A stretch of DNA of 34,641 bases from JACNIV01 sp965370415. Lineage in GTDB: Bacteria; Cloacimonadota; Cloacimonadia; Cloacimonadales; TCS61. Positions within the stretch are counted from its first letter, which is position 1; every line of letters begins with the position of its first letter. The translations under genes were made by a program, and so were the position numbers. Location of the stretch: NCBI GenBank assembly GCA_965370415.1, contig CBDUTJ010000030.1, positions 1 through 34,641 on the forward strand. Direction: 5' to 3'. Of the stretch, positions 8,370 to 17,020 are shown piece after piece. The notes under the pieces were generated by a model that did no database searches, was not told where the DNA came from, and saw only the letters and a program-made list of their open reading frames with translations.

Positions 8370-9490
8370 GCATTGTTATAAAAGAAGTTGTAAGCAGGCG
8401 AGACCTGAAGAAATTCATTTCTTTTCCAGATAAACTCTACTCAGAAAACAAATACTGGATACCTTCATTACATTCAGAGGAAATGAATACTCTTCATAAA
8501 GATAAAAATCCAGCTTTTGATTTTTGTTATGTAAAATATTGGCTTGCTTACAAAGATGGAAAAATTGCGGGAAGGATTGCAGGAATAATTGTTATGCGAT
8601 ACATTGAAAAATGGAAAAATAAATACGCCCGTTTCGGTTGGGTAGATTTTATAGACAATGATAATGTATCCAAAGCTCTTTTTTACGTATTGGAAACCTG
8701 GGCAAAAGAAAAAGGGATGGAGGCAGTTCACGGTCCACTTGGTTTTACCGACCTCGATCCTGAAGGAATGCTTATAGAAGGATTTGATGAACTTGGAACA
8801 ATCGTAACCATTTACAATTATCCGTATTATCCAGAACATCTTGAGAGACTTGGATACAAAAAGGACATTGACTGGGTAGAATTTGAAGTAAAAGTTCCCG
8901 ATGAACTACCAGAAAAAATTAAAAGAATCGCTGCAGTAGTCAAAAAGAAAAATAAACTACATATCTTAAAAGCAAATAAATCAAAGGATCTGCTTCCCTA
9001 TGCAAAAGAGATATTCTATGTTATAAATGAAGCATTCGAACCACTTTATGGAGTAGTGCCATTAACAGAAAAACAAATTAATAAGTATATCAAACAGTAC
9101 TTTAGTATGATCCGACCGGATTTTGTCTCACTCATTCTTGATGAGCAAAATAAGATAGCAGCATTTGGAATTACTATGCCATCTCTATCAAAAGCTTTCC
9201 AAAAGGCAAAAGGAAAACTCTTTCCTCTTGGCCTTTTCCATATTATAAAAGCTCTAAAGAAAAACGATCGAGTAGATCTGTATCTTGTGGCAGTTAGACC
9301 TGACTTGCAGGGAAAAGGAGTTAACTCCCTCTTATTTAATAATCTCTTTAATGCATATAAAAGTAATAATATAATCAAGGCAGAAACAAACCCGGAATTG
9401 GAAAGCAACATCAAGGTCCAGGCACAATGGAAATTTTTTGACCGAAGACAACATAAAAGAAGACGGTGTTATATAAAACAACTGAAATAA
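8366..9490 (+). CDS. GNAT-like acyltransferase family protein, substrate unknown
   Basis: The 374-residue protein resembles large GNAT-fold proteins often annotated simply as N-acetyltransferase. A C-terminal GNAT-like segment reads VDLYLVAVRPDLQGKGVNSL, containing the V-R-P-x-x-Q-G-K-G variant of the acetyl-CoA-binding motif A. The N-terminal half has a degenerate second GNAT-like unit (WLAYKDGKIAGRIAGIIV). Its conserved-looking middle contains HGPLGFTDLDPEGMLIEGFD. No substrate can be named. It overlaps purA by 4 nt and precedes plsY by 43 nt, so it is probably in one operon with both. Nucleotide or lipid metabolism would fit the context, but this is only inference. Confidence 0.7.
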   Translation: MSIVIKEVVSRRDLKKFISFPDKLYSENKYWIPSLHSEEMNTLHKDKNPAFDFCYVKYWLAYKDGKIAGRIAGIIVMRYIEKWKNKYARFGWVDFIDNDNVSKALFYVLETWAKEKGMEAVHGPLGFTDLDPEGMLIEGFDELGTIVTIYNYPYYPEHLERLGYKKDIDWVEFEVKVPDELPEKIKRIAAVVKKKNKLHILKANKSKDLLPYAKEIFYVINEAFEPLYGVVPLTEKQINKYIKQYFSMIRPDFVSLILDEQNKIAAFGITMPSLSKAFQKAKGKLFPLGLFHIIKALKKNDRVDLYLVAVRPDLQGKGVNSLLFNNLFNAYKSNNIIKAETNPELESNIKVQAQWKFFDRRQHKRRRCYIKQLK

Positions 9491-9533
9491 TCAGGAGTAT
9501 AGAGAATAAACTTAGTAAATAAGGAAGGATTGT

Positions 9534-10121
9534 ATGGAAATAGTTAAAACTGTTATTCTGTGTATTATTGCTTATTTTATTGGCTCGATTTCATTCAGTT
9601 ACATTATTACAAAAAAAGTTAAAGGTAAAGATATCCGGAATATCGATGTGAAGAATGCCGGAGCTCTTAATGTATTTGTGAGTGTCGGTTCTTTATTGGG
9701 GATAATGGTAGCTGTGCTGGATGGTCTTAAAACATTAGTTATTATTCTTGCAGCCCGTGCATGGGGATTGGATATTACACACGCAATTATCGCTGCTTCA
9801 TTTGGAATTGTGGGTCATTGCTTTCCTATTTATTACAATTTTTATGGCGGGAAAGGGGCAAGCTCTGTGACTGGAATATTAATCTACCTCATACCTCTTG
9901 AGCTTTTGATATGCATCATCCCAGCAGTTATAATTGGCTTCCTGATACATAGACCTGGATATGCACCAGTATTTTTTATACCTTTATCACCTCTTGCTGC
10001 TTATATTTCACATAAATCTTTAATATTGGTAAATGTTCTGATTTATGTTGTATTTCTAACTACCGTACTCAACGCTATCATTTACTTCTCAAAAAGAGAT
10101 CGGAAAGTATTTATAGATTAA
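9534..10121 (+). CDS. plsY: Glycerol-3-phosphate acyltransferase PlsY-like membrane protein
   Basis: PlsY transfers an acyl group from acyl-phosphate to glycerol-3-phosphate at the inner membrane, starting phospholipid synthesis. The 195-residue product has about five hydrophobic segments. It contains the family motifs: GS near the N-terminus followed by KDIRNIDVKNAGALN (a variant of the usual DxRxxGSGNxGATN) and GHCFPIYYNFYGGKGASS. The missing GSGN stretch makes it a divergent member; a paralogue with a different substrate cannot be excluded. The SD AAGGAAGG lies before the ATG. It follows the GNAT-like gene and precedes the rpmH block by 162 nt. Confidence 0.85.
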   Translation: MEIVKTVILCIIAYFIGSISFSYIITKKVKGKDIRNIDVKNAGALNVFVSVGSLLGIMVAVLDGLKTLVIILAARAWGLDITHAIIAASFGIVGHCFPIYYNFYGGKGASSVTGILIYLIPLELLICIIPAVIIGFLIHRPGYAPVFFIPLSPLAAYISHKSLILVNVLIYVVFLTTVLNAIIYFSKRDRKVFID

Positions 10122-10213
10122 TATAATAATAAATCTAAATTAATAGCATCTCTATTCTAACTTGGGAAAGCAAATAATTCTTGACATTAAAAAGGGCTAT
10201 CACAAGGTAGCGC

Positions 10214-10231
10214 AGCCTTTGTAACAAGGCT
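10214..10231 (+). promoter_or_regulatory. Small hairpin in the rpmH leader
   Basis: AGCCTT and AAGGCT form a 6-bp stem with loop TGTAAC, about 50 nt before rpmH. A perfect TTGACA lies upstream at 10181-10186, but I find no convincing -10 box at the right distance. The region probably holds the rpmH operon promoter and leader. The hairpin could be regulatory or incidental. Confidence 0.3.
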
Positions 10232-10283
10232 CTATATAAGGAGTTATGTAATAGATAGATGGTGAATTTGGAAGGAGACTTGA

Positions 10284-10427
10284 ATGAAAAGAACTTATCA
10301 ACCTCATAACCGGAAGAGGAGAAACAAACACGGCTTTCGCTCCAGAATGGCGACCAAAGCCGGACGCAAAGTTCTGGCACACAGGAGAGCCAAAGGAAGA
10401 TCGCGTTTAACCGTTAGCGATCAATGA
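10284..10427 (+). CDS. rpmH: 50S ribosomal protein L34
   Basis: This 47-residue gene was found by reading the sequence directly. The translation begins MKRTYQPHNRKRRNKHGFRS, followed by RMATKAGRKVLAHRRAKGRS, the classic L34 signature, and ends RLTVSDQ. It is a very basic component of the large ribosomal subunit. The SD GAAGGAG lies 7 nt before the ATG. Its stop codon overlaps the start of rnpA in ATGA, the usual bacterial gene order. dnaA is not upstream here; plsY is. Confidence 0.98.
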   Translation: MKRTYQPHNRKRRNKHGFRSRMATKAGRKVLAHRRAKGRSRLTVSDQ

Positions 10428-10735
10428 GATTTATAGCCTCAAAGAGAGAGTACCAGAGTGTTTACGAAGATAATATAAAATATGAAGGTAATCTCTTTAT
10501 TATTTTAAAGAAAAATATACCTGATGACCTGTTTGCAGTTGGAATTGTTGTAAGTAAAAAAGTAGGAAAAGCTGTTAATCGCAATAAAGTAAAAAGGCGT
10601 GTAAAAGCGTTTCTCAGAGAAAACACCCATCTGTATAAAAGCGGGAAAAAAATTGTAGTCATTGCAAAACCTGATGCCGGAAATGCTGAATGGAAGGAAA
10701 TTGAAAAAGAGTTAACCGTTTTATTCTCAAAATAA
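10424..10735 (+). CDS. rnpA: Ribonuclease P protein component
   Basis: RnpA binds the RNase P RNA and helps position precursor tRNA for 5' maturation. The 103-residue product has the RNR signature AVNRNKVKRRVKAF at about residues 50-63, preceded by the hydrophobic strand FAVGIVVSKKVGK typical of the family. Length is at the short end of normal (about 105-120). It overlaps rpmH by 4 nt and is followed 2 nt later by yidD. Its RNA partner, rnpB, lies about 6 kb away at 4003-4432 on the other strand. Confidence 0.95.
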   Translation: MRFIASKREYQSVYEDNIKYEGNLFIILKKNIPDDLFAVGIVVSKKVGKAVNRNKVKRRVKAFLRENTHLYKSGKKIVVIAKPDAGNAEWKEIEKELTVLFSK

Positions 10736-10737
10736 AT

Positions 10738-10956
10738 ATGAAAATTTTTAATAAACTGATGTTATTTATGATTAGCTTTTATAAGAAATTTATTTCGATT
10801 GTATTACCACCTACTTGCCGATTCACTCCAACCTGCAGTCAATATTCTTACGAAGCATTTTCCAAATATTCTTTTTTGAAAGCAATTAAACTTTCTATAT
10901 TACGAATTATTAAATGCCATCCTTTTCATTCTGGTGGACACGATCCACTTCCTTAA
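10738..10956 (+). CDS. yidD: Membrane protein insertion efficiency factor YidD
   Basis: YidD is a small inner-membrane-associated protein that assists YidC in inserting membrane proteins. The 72-residue product has an N-terminal amphipathic/hydrophobic helix and the diagnostic segments PPTCRFTPTCSQYSYEAF and KCHPFHSGGHDPLP. Three conserved cysteines are present. Length is typical (70-85). The gene lies 2 nt after rnpA and 9 nt before yidC, with AAGGAG near its end serving as the yidC SD. Confidence 0.97.
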   Translation: MKIFNKLMLFMISFYKKFISIVLPPTCRFTPTCSQYSYEAFSKYSFLKAIKLSILRIIKCHPFHSGGHDPLP

Positions 10957-10965
10957 GGAGCAATT

Positions 10966-12561
10966 ATGGATAAAAAAACAATTTTGGCAGTACTGTTGAT
11001 CCTGGTAGTATTCTGGATCAGTAGCGAATTTATCTGGAAAAAACAAAAACCCACGATAACTCAGCAACCCATTACAGAAAATGTTACAGAAACCCCCGTT
11101 TCTTCCCAACCCGAAGTTCAGAGAGTTACAGAAATTCCCATTGAAACACAAACCGACGTTGATATTCGGGATGATCTCATTCTGGAAAACGATTTTCTTA
11201 AAATCACCTTTACCAACCTTGGTGGAGAGATTAATTCCATCCAGTTAAAAGAGTATTCTCTTTCCGATAAAATCACACCTGTAGATCTAATCCCCGACAA
11301 CGAATCCATCTTTAATATTGAGCTTCAAATGAACACAGGTAATGTTATAAATCTTGGAAATGTAGCATTCCAACATGAAATTTACGAAGAAAGCAACCGA
11401 CTGAGATTTATTGCTCAAACCGAAAAGGGCGTGATCGAAAAGACATTCACTCTCAGTGATAATTATCAACTCGATTTTACTTTGAAAACAAATGGTTATG
11501 AAAACCTGAAAGGTTATGATCTTGGTATTGACAGCGGAATTGCCGATACGGAAGAATATCTAAAAATGAAATCCCGCGAATATAAAGTTGTGGGACAATT
11601 GGATAACACGATCACAAAATTAACATTATCTAAACTGAAGGAATCACGTGAACTGTCTGGTAATCTGGATTGGGCTGCTGTAAAATCTAAATATTTTACC
11701 CTGGCAGTAATTCCAGACGATCTTATCGAAGTGAACAGACTTCTGGCTTTCAAACAGAATGAAAGTCCGGCAATGAATCTGGGTGTTACTACTTCCAGGG
11801 CAGATTTTACTCACAACTTTCAACTTTATTTTGGCCCGTTGATCTATGAAAATATGAAAATGTATGGCAATGGCATAGAGAGCACGGTGGAAATAGGACC
11901 GAAATTCTTGCAATGGATCAGCAAAATATTTATGGCTTTTCTTAAATTCCTCAACAGTTTTATTCCCAGTTGGGGAATATGTGTATTAATATTTGCTATT
12001 CTCCTGAAGGTGTTACTTTACCCGCTTACTCACAAGAGTTTTGAATCCAGCACCAAGATGCAGAAGATACAACCCCTGATGAAAGGAATTCAAGCCAAAT
12101 ACAAACATGATCCGCAGTTAATGAACGCAGAACTAAAAAAATTATATAAAGAACACGGTGTTAATCCGCTTGGTGGTTGTTTACCCATGCTGTTGCAAAT
12201 GCCTATTCTGTTCGCACTTTATCCTATCCTGCGTTATTCCATCGATCTTCGTCAGGCAGGTTTTCTCTGGCTGCCAGATCTTTCCGAACCCGATCCTATC
12301 TGGTTGCTGCCGATCCTGATGGCAGTTTTCATGTTCGTTCAACAGAAACTTATGGCGCCTTCGAAACAAACTCTGGAAAATATGGATGAGAAACAAAGAG
12401 CTTCCCAGCAAAGCCAGAAAATGATGATGTATTTTATGCCTATCATGATGTTCTTTATTTTCAAATCACTCTCTTCGGGTCTGGTTCTATATTGGACGGT
12501 TTTCTCTATCATAGGTACTATTCAGCAATACATTATCAAGAAAAAATTCAGTGGGAAATAA
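10966..12561 (+). CDS. yidC: Membrane protein insertase YidC
   Basis: YidC inserts and folds inner-membrane proteins, alone or with SecYEG. The 531-residue product has the Gram-negative architecture: an N-terminal transmembrane anchor (about residues 4-24), a Pro/Thr-rich linker, a large periplasmic beta-domain, and a C-terminal 60KD_IMP domain with about five membrane segments. Family motifs include YKEHGVNPLGGCLPMLLQMP and, near the end, GLVLYWTVFSIIGTIQQY. It sits in the conserved block between yidD and jag. The Shine-Dalgarno AAGGAG is well placed before the ATG. Confidence 0.97.
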   Translation: MDKKTILAVLLILVVFWISSEFIWKKQKPTITQQPITENVTETPVSSQPEVQRVTEIPIETQTDVDIRDDLILENDFLKITFTNLGGEINSIQLKEYSLSDKITPVDLIPDNESIFNIELQMNTGNVINLGNVAFQHEIYEESNRLRFIAQTEKGVIEKTFTLSDNYQLDFTLKTNGYENLKGYDLGIDSGIADTEEYLKMKSREYKVVGQLDNTITKLTLSKLKESRELSGNLDWAAVKSKYFTLAVIPDDLIEVNRLLAFKQNESPAMNLGVTTSRADFTHNFQLYFGPLIYENMKMYGNGIESTVEIGPKFLQWISKIFMAFLKFLNSFIPSWGICVLIFAILLKVLLYPLTHKSFESSTKMQKIQPLMKGIQAKYKHDPQLMNAELKKLYKEHGVNPLGGCLPMLLQMPILFALYPILRYSIDLRQAGFLWLPDLSEPDPIWLLPILMAVFMFVQQKLMAPSKQTLENMDEKQRASQQSQKMMMYFMPIMMFFIFKSLSSGLVLYWTVFSIIGTIQQYIIKKKFSGK

Positions 12562-12563
12562 TT

Positions 12564-13217
12564 ATGCGGGAATTAGTTAAAGAAGGAAAATCTACCTCGG
12601 CTATCATTAACGAATTCATGAAAGAATTCAAACTCAAACTTGACGATTTTAAATTTGAAGTTATAGAAGAAGGTTCCAACGGTTTTCTCAAACTGTTCGG
12701 TTCCAAACCTACAAAAATAAAATTTTTCTTAACCGATATTTCCGAGAAGATCAAAGAATTTACAGAAGGCATTCTTGGTCGCATGAATGTTGAATTTGAA
12801 TCGATCCAGGTTAAACAGGAAGATGGTCGCTATAACATATACATCAGTGGTAGTAAGGATCCAGGCTTTATCATCGGTAAGGAAGGGAAGTTATTAGACA
12901 GCCTGCAGCATTTGCTAAACCAGATGATAAACAAAGCCGAGAAAAAAAAATTCAGAATACGTCTCGATGTCGATGGTTACAGGAAGCGTCGTGAAGACGC
13001 TCTAATCGAAAAAGTCAGGAGTATTTCCGACAAGGTGAAAAAACGTGGAAAAAGCGTCACCATGGAACCACTTCAAGCTGCCAATCGAAGGATCGTCCAT
13101 CAATTTATAGAAAAAGATAAAAGTTTGCAAACGATGACGATAGGTGAAGGTGAAATAAAAAGAGTTGTGATCCTTCCTGCTAATAAACCCCAGGATAAAC
13201 AAAAGGATAGAAGATAA
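12564..13217 (+). CDS. jag: RNA-binding protein Jag/KhpB
   Basis: The 217-residue product has the Jag_N domain (MRELVKEGKSTSAIINEFMK, with LKLFGSKP), then a KH domain with GFIIGKEGKLLDSLQHL (the GxxG-type RNA-binding loop). An R3H domain follows with RRIVHQFIEKDKSLQT. Homologues bind RNA and influence membrane-protein insertion or cell-wall growth. A longer frame beginning at 12492 runs inside yidC and is not needed: the ATG at 12564 gives the standard Jag N-terminus, 2 nt after the yidC stop. In many bacteria mnmE follows; here a histidine kinase does. Confidence 0.94.
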   Translation: MRELVKEGKSTSAIINEFMKEFKLKLDDFKFEVIEEGSNGFLKLFGSKPTKIKFFLTDISEKIKEFTEGILGRMNVEFESIQVKQEDGRYNIYISGSKDPGFIIGKEGKLLDSLQHLLNQMINKAEKKKFRIRLDVDGYRKRREDALIEKVRSISDKVKKRGKSVTMEPLQAANRRIVHQFIEKDKSLQTMTIGEGEIKRVVILPANKPQDKQKDRR

Positions 13218-13232
13218 GCAAATTTAACTTAG

Positions 13233-13260
13233 CTTGATTTCGCTTTGTATTTAAATATAA
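13233..13260 (+). promoter_or_regulatory. Possible promoter of the TPR histidine kinase gene
   Basis: TTGATT (13233-13238) and TATAAG (13255-13260) are separated by 16 nt. They match the sigma-70 boxes at four and five of six positions. The -10 box lies about 58 nt before the chosen start codon. No terminator hairpin is evident after jag, so read-through may also occur. Confidence 0.4.
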
Positions 13261-13317
13261 GAAAAGAATTTCCTCGACAATACCGGTACTAAGAAAAAAG
13301 TAAGCATGGAGATGTTT

Positions 13318-15171
13318 ATGAAAAAAGTTGCTTTTTTCTTTTTACTTATGCTTTCTATAAATTTATTTTCGCAAACAAAAATCGATAGTCTGGAAACTCA
13401 ATTAAAAATAGTTAATAAAAACGAGAAGATCGATATTTTAAATGAATTATCACAACTCTATTATGAAACATCACCACAAAAAACTATTGAATACAGCAAC
13501 CGGGCTTTAGAATTATCACAACAATCTAATTACAAAGAAGGAGAAGCACAGGCTTTAAAAAATATTGGCACTGGAAATTATTATCAAAGTAATTACGATA
13601 TATCTTTAGAATACTATTTCAAATCATTAGAAATATTTAAAGAACTCGAAGACAAAGAAGGTGCTTCCAGTATTCTAAATAACATCGGTATTATTTATTG
13701 GAAATTATACGATTTTGAAAAGGCTTTGGAAATTTATAATGAATCGTTAAAAGTAATGAAAGAATTTGATAATAAAGAGGGAATTGCCAGAGCTCTAAAT
13801 AATATCGGGCTTATTCACATGACCCTGCAAAATTATGATAAAGCCTTAGAATATTTTACTAAATCTTTAACGAATATGGAAGAACTTGGAAATATGAATA
13901 ATCTTGCTTATTGTTTAAATAATATCGGAATTATCTACTGGTATTTAGAGAATTATGATAAATCCCTGGAATACTATCTGAGATCATACACAATAAATAA
14001 AGAGATTGATAATAAATACGGAATTGCCGGAAGTTTAAAGAACATTGGAGGTATTTATGTAAAACTCGAAGAGTATGATAATTCAATAATTTATTATAAA
14101 GAGAGTTTAAAACTTGCTAAAGAAATAGAAGCAAAAGATTTAATTCAAAATATCTATATAGCATTTTCCGAGTTATATTCCGTTAAAAACGATTATGAAA
14201 AAGCTTTGGAATACTTTACACTTTATACCGCAGTTAAAGATAGCATCTTTACCAAAGAGAGCAGCGAAAGAATAGCAGAGATGCAAACAAAATATGAAAC
14301 AGAAAAAAAAGAACAGGAAAATGAGATATTGAAGAAAGATATTGAAATCCAGAGACTGGAAATTAACAAACAGCAGCATTTCCGAAATCTATTGATCATT
14401 ATCTCTATTTTTATTCTTTTCCTGACTTTTATAATTTATACGCGTTATCGTTCCAAACAAAAAGTAAACTTTATACTCAATCAGAAAAACATCCAGATCG
14501 AACAAGCAAATAAAGAATTAAGCGAAAAGAACAAAGAACTGGAAATTCACAGGGAACATATTAACTTGATCAACCAGATACTACGGCATGATATAAGAAA
14601 TAATTTAGCTGTGATCAATAGCGCTGTAAGATTATTCCTGAAAGACGGTAACAAAGACCTGATCCATGCAATTCAAGCAAATGTATCTAAAAGTTTATCT
14701 CTTATTAATAATATGCGGGAAGTAGAAAAATTCATGACCGGCAATAAGAAAGCGACGTTGATCGACTTACGAAAAGTTATTAACCGGGTAGCTGAAAGTC
14801 ACTTCGATTTCGATATCGATATCAGTGTTACCGGTAAGGCAGAAGTACTGGCAGATGAAGCGATATCATCTGTTATTGACAACCTCTGCAATAATGCAAT
14901 TGCTCATGGAAAGGCTGATAAGATCAGCATAGAAATAAAAAAAAATAAAAACGGATGTGAAGTTAGAATTTCAGATAACGGACTTGGTATTCCAGAAGAG
15001 ATAAAAGCTAAACTTTTTGATGAAGGTTTTACGTTTGGTGAAAAAGGTCATTCCGGACTGGGTTTGTATATCGTTAAAAAGATCATGGATGGCTATGGCG
15101 GAAGTATACGCGTTGAGGACAACCAACCAAAAGGAACAGTTTTTATTTTAACATTCATAAAGGTTGGGTAG
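13318..15171 (+). CDS. Hybrid-free sensor histidine kinase with secreted TPR sensor domain
   Basis: The ~617-residue product has a signal peptide (MKKVAFFFLLMLSINLFSQ), about six tetratricopeptide repeats rich in LNNIGIIYW units, and a coiled coil. A transmembrane segment lies near residue 360, followed by a second coiled coil and a kinase core. The likely phospho-acceptor His is in LRHDIRNNLAVI (near residue 425). N-box (DNLCNNAIAHG) and G-boxes (DNGLGIP, HSGLGLYIVKK) bind ATP. Its periplasmic TPRs probably sense a protein or peptide. No response regulator is adjacent, so its partner is unknown. The ATG at 13318 is chosen over 13306 because GGAG lies 6 nt before it. Confidence 0.92.
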   Translation: MKKVAFFFLLMLSINLFSQTKIDSLETQLKIVNKNEKIDILNELSQLYYETSPQKTIEYSNRALELSQQSNYKEGEAQALKNIGTGNYYQSNYDISLEYYFKSLEIFKELEDKEGASSILNNIGIIYWKLYDFEKALEIYNESLKVMKEFDNKEGIARALNNIGLIHMTLQNYDKALEYFTKSLTNMEELGNMNNLAYCLNNIGIIYWYLENYDKSLEYYLRSYTINKEIDNKYGIAGSLKNIGGIYVKLEEYDNSIIYYKESLKLAKEIEAKDLIQNIYIAFSELYSVKNDYEKALEYFTLYTAVKDSIFTKESSERIAEMQTKYETEKKEQENEILKKDIEIQRLEINKQQHFRNLLIIISIFILFLTFIIYTRYRSKQKVNFILNQKNIQIEQANKELSEKNKELEIHREHINLINQILRHDIRNNLAVINSAVRLFLKDGNKDLIHAIQANVSKSLSLINNMREVEKFMTGNKKATLIDLRKVINRVAESHFDFDIDISVTGKAEVLADEAISSVIDNLCNNAIAHGKADKISIEIKKNKNGCEVRISDNGLGIPEEIKAKLFDEGFTFGEKGHSGLGLYIVKKIMDGYGGSIRVEDNQPKGTVFILTFIKVG

Positions 15172-15183
15172 AGAATAAATTTT

Positions 15184-15237
15184 TTACTCTCAGAACTTCC
15201 TGTCCAGGTTTCGATACTATAAAACTTCATCTATGTG
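15184..15237 (-). pseudogene. Decayed fragment of a comM 3' end
   Basis: Read on the minus strand this 54-nt stretch aligns without gaps to the last codons of the intact comM at 17021. It gives HIDEVL*YRNLDRKF*E* against HISEAVQYRSLDRKFWE*. Two sense codons, the CAA for Gln and the TGG for Trp, are stops here. A 14-nt run (CAGAACTTCCTGTC on the plus strand) is identical. I count about 65 percent nucleotide identity. No convincing in-frame homology continues upstream. It lies between the histidine kinase stop and the TPR gene, consistent with an insertion or duplication at the comM tail. Confidence 0.65.
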
Positions 15238-15347
15238 TTATTGTGACAATAATCATTAAATTGCCAAAAGTAAAAAAACTTGTCAAAGTCGAAACTATAA
15301 TTTCTTTTGAAACCATAAGTTAATAATATTGGGAGTAATCTTTTATA

Positions 15348-16997
15348 ATGAAAATTATTTTTCGAATTGTAGTGCTTATTATTCTACTATGGATAGATTT
15401 ATTTGCAAAAATTTTTATTATTCCCACTATATTAAATTTTATTATTCCTGGTTTGATTGATCATATATTATTAGGAAAAATATTATCCATTATCTATACA
15501 AATTCTTTATCAATAACATTTGCGCTACTTTTTATTAGTACATTAATATTGTTAGTAAAAAAGGAAAGGGGAAATATTCTCATCGGTAAAGCAAATAACA
15601 TAAATAGCCGTGAATTAGAAACAAAAATTGAAGACTTAATTAAAAAGCAAATTAATAAAAACCCCAAATTTTCGTTTAAACAAGTTGGTAAGTTAGAAGA
15701 AACACATATTATGCATAAAATTGAACTTAAAGAAGATAATATCAATAAAAGTTTTGATGATTATTTCAATTCCTTTATAACTCTTTATAACAATGAGAAA
15801 TATTTAGAATCAATTAATAGTATATCTAAGGCTATAAAGATTAAAAATAATATCCCAGAATTGTACTATAATAGAGCCCTTGCATATTATGTAAATCAAG
15901 ATTTTAATAATGCTGTTCTCGATTTTAATAATGCAATCGAATTAGGTTTTAAATCTGGTATAGTATATTTTGATTTAGCAGGAGCTTATTATAACCAACA
16001 AAAGTACAAACAAGCGATTGAAAGTTTAACTGAAGCTTTAAAATTTGATTCACGTAATTCTAACATTTTTAATAACAGGGGGAATCTATATATATTATCA
16101 GAGAAGTATAATTTGGCTTTAGAAGATTTTGATAATTCTATTAAACTTGACCCAAGAAATGCAATAGCTTATTGTAATCGCGGTAATTTATATTTTCAAC
16201 TTAACGAGTTATCAACAAGTATTGAAAATTACAAGAAGGGAATTGATCTTGGAGTAAAAAATGCACAAATTTATTTTAATTTAGCAGTTTCTTATTTCTA
16301 TGACAAGAATTATTCTAAATCAATTAAGCTTATTACAAAATCAATTTCTTTAGGTAATGATTATTATTTAGTATATTATTTAAGAGGATCAGCTTATTAT
16401 ATTCTTACTCGTTTTAAAAAAGCAGTTGAGGACTTTACTAAAGTAATAAACCTTGGATATGTTGAATGGGATGTTCTTTTGAATAGAAGCAAAGCATTTA
16501 TTATGATGGATTTATTTGAGTCAGCTATTGAGGATTTGTCCAGAGCTATTAAAACTAATCCTGATGTGACAGATATTTACACTGTTAGGGCAAGAACATA
16601 TTTTCAAATTAAAGACTACGATAAGGCCATGAAAGACTATTTGTATATAATTACGCTTGATAAAAATAATATTGGTTGTTATGAAAACATAATTGAACTT
16701 GAAATTATTAGAGGTAATTATGAACAATCAAAAGAATATGTTTATAAGATTCTTCACATAACTAATGAGTATTCTCATCGTGCAATTGGATACTTTTTTA
16801 ATTGTATTAATAATATAATGTTAAATAAAATTTCAGATGTAGAGACTGAAGCTTTTATTAAAATATTGAGAGAAGATTTTCAAATTAATTGGGATTTTTC
16901 TGATTTAGATTTTTGGCTACAAAATATTCAACTTGATTTAAAAAAAATAACTTCAATCAAAGAATTAATAAATAAACTTAAAACAAAAACGAGTTAA
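15348..16997 (+). CDS. Membrane-anchored TPR-repeat protein, function unknown
   Basis: The 549-residue product begins with two strongly hydrophobic stretches (about residues 4-35 and 47-70), followed by a lysine-rich linker and then at least eight tetratricopeptide-like repeats. Examples are YYNRALAYYVNQDFNNAVLD and AIAYCNRGNLYFQLNELSTS. The C-terminal ~80 residues are not clearly TPR. No enzymatic motif is seen. TPR arrays bind proteins, so it may be an assembly or adaptor protein at the membrane. The gene is visibly richer in A/T and in AAT/AAA/TTA codons than its neighbours. A degenerate comM tail lies upstream and the real comM end downstream, both suggesting recent acquisition. The nearest SD-like GGGAG is 13 nt before ATG, which is weak. 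Confidence 0.75.
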   Translation: MKIIFRIVVLIILLWIDLFAKIFIIPTILNFIIPGLIDHILLGKILSIIYTNSLSITFALLFISTLILLVKKERGNILIGKANNINSRELETKIEDLIKKQINKNPKFSFKQVGKLEETHIMHKIELKEDNINKSFDDYFNSFITLYNNEKYLESINSISKAIKIKNNIPELYYNRALAYYVNQDFNNAVLDFNNAIELGFKSGIVYFDLAGAYYNQQKYKQAIESLTEALKFDSRNSNIFNNRGNLYILSEKYNLALEDFDNSIKLDPRNAIAYCNRGNLYFQLNELSTSIENYKKGIDLGVKNAQIYFNLAVSYFYDKNYSKSIKLITKSISLGNDYYLVYYLRGSAYYILTRFKKAVEDFTKVINLGYVEWDVLLNRSKAFIMMDLFESAIEDLSRAIKTNPDVTDIYTVRARTYFQIKDYDKAMKDYLYIITLDKNNIGCYENIIELEIIRGNYEQSKEYVYKILHITNEYSHRAIGYFFNCINNIMLNKISDVETEAFIKILREDFQINWDFSDLDFWLQNIQLDLKKITSIKELINKLKTKTS

Positions 16998-17020
16998 GTA
17001 AGTTTAATTCACTTATTTTA

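Noticed and set aside
10122..10283. Possible replication origin upstream of rpmH-rnpA
   Set aside because: rpmH-rnpA often lies near oriC, but there is no dnaA or dnaN, no cluster of DnaA boxes, and plsY/purA are the neighbours.
12492..12563. N-terminal extension of Jag starting inside yidC
   Set aside because: The 24 extra residues are out-of-frame yidC sequence; ATG at 12564 gives the normal Jag N-terminus.
16985..17020. Terminator between the converging TPR and comM genes
   Set aside because: Only a 5-bp stem (TAAGT/ACTTA) before TTTT can be drawn; too weak to support.
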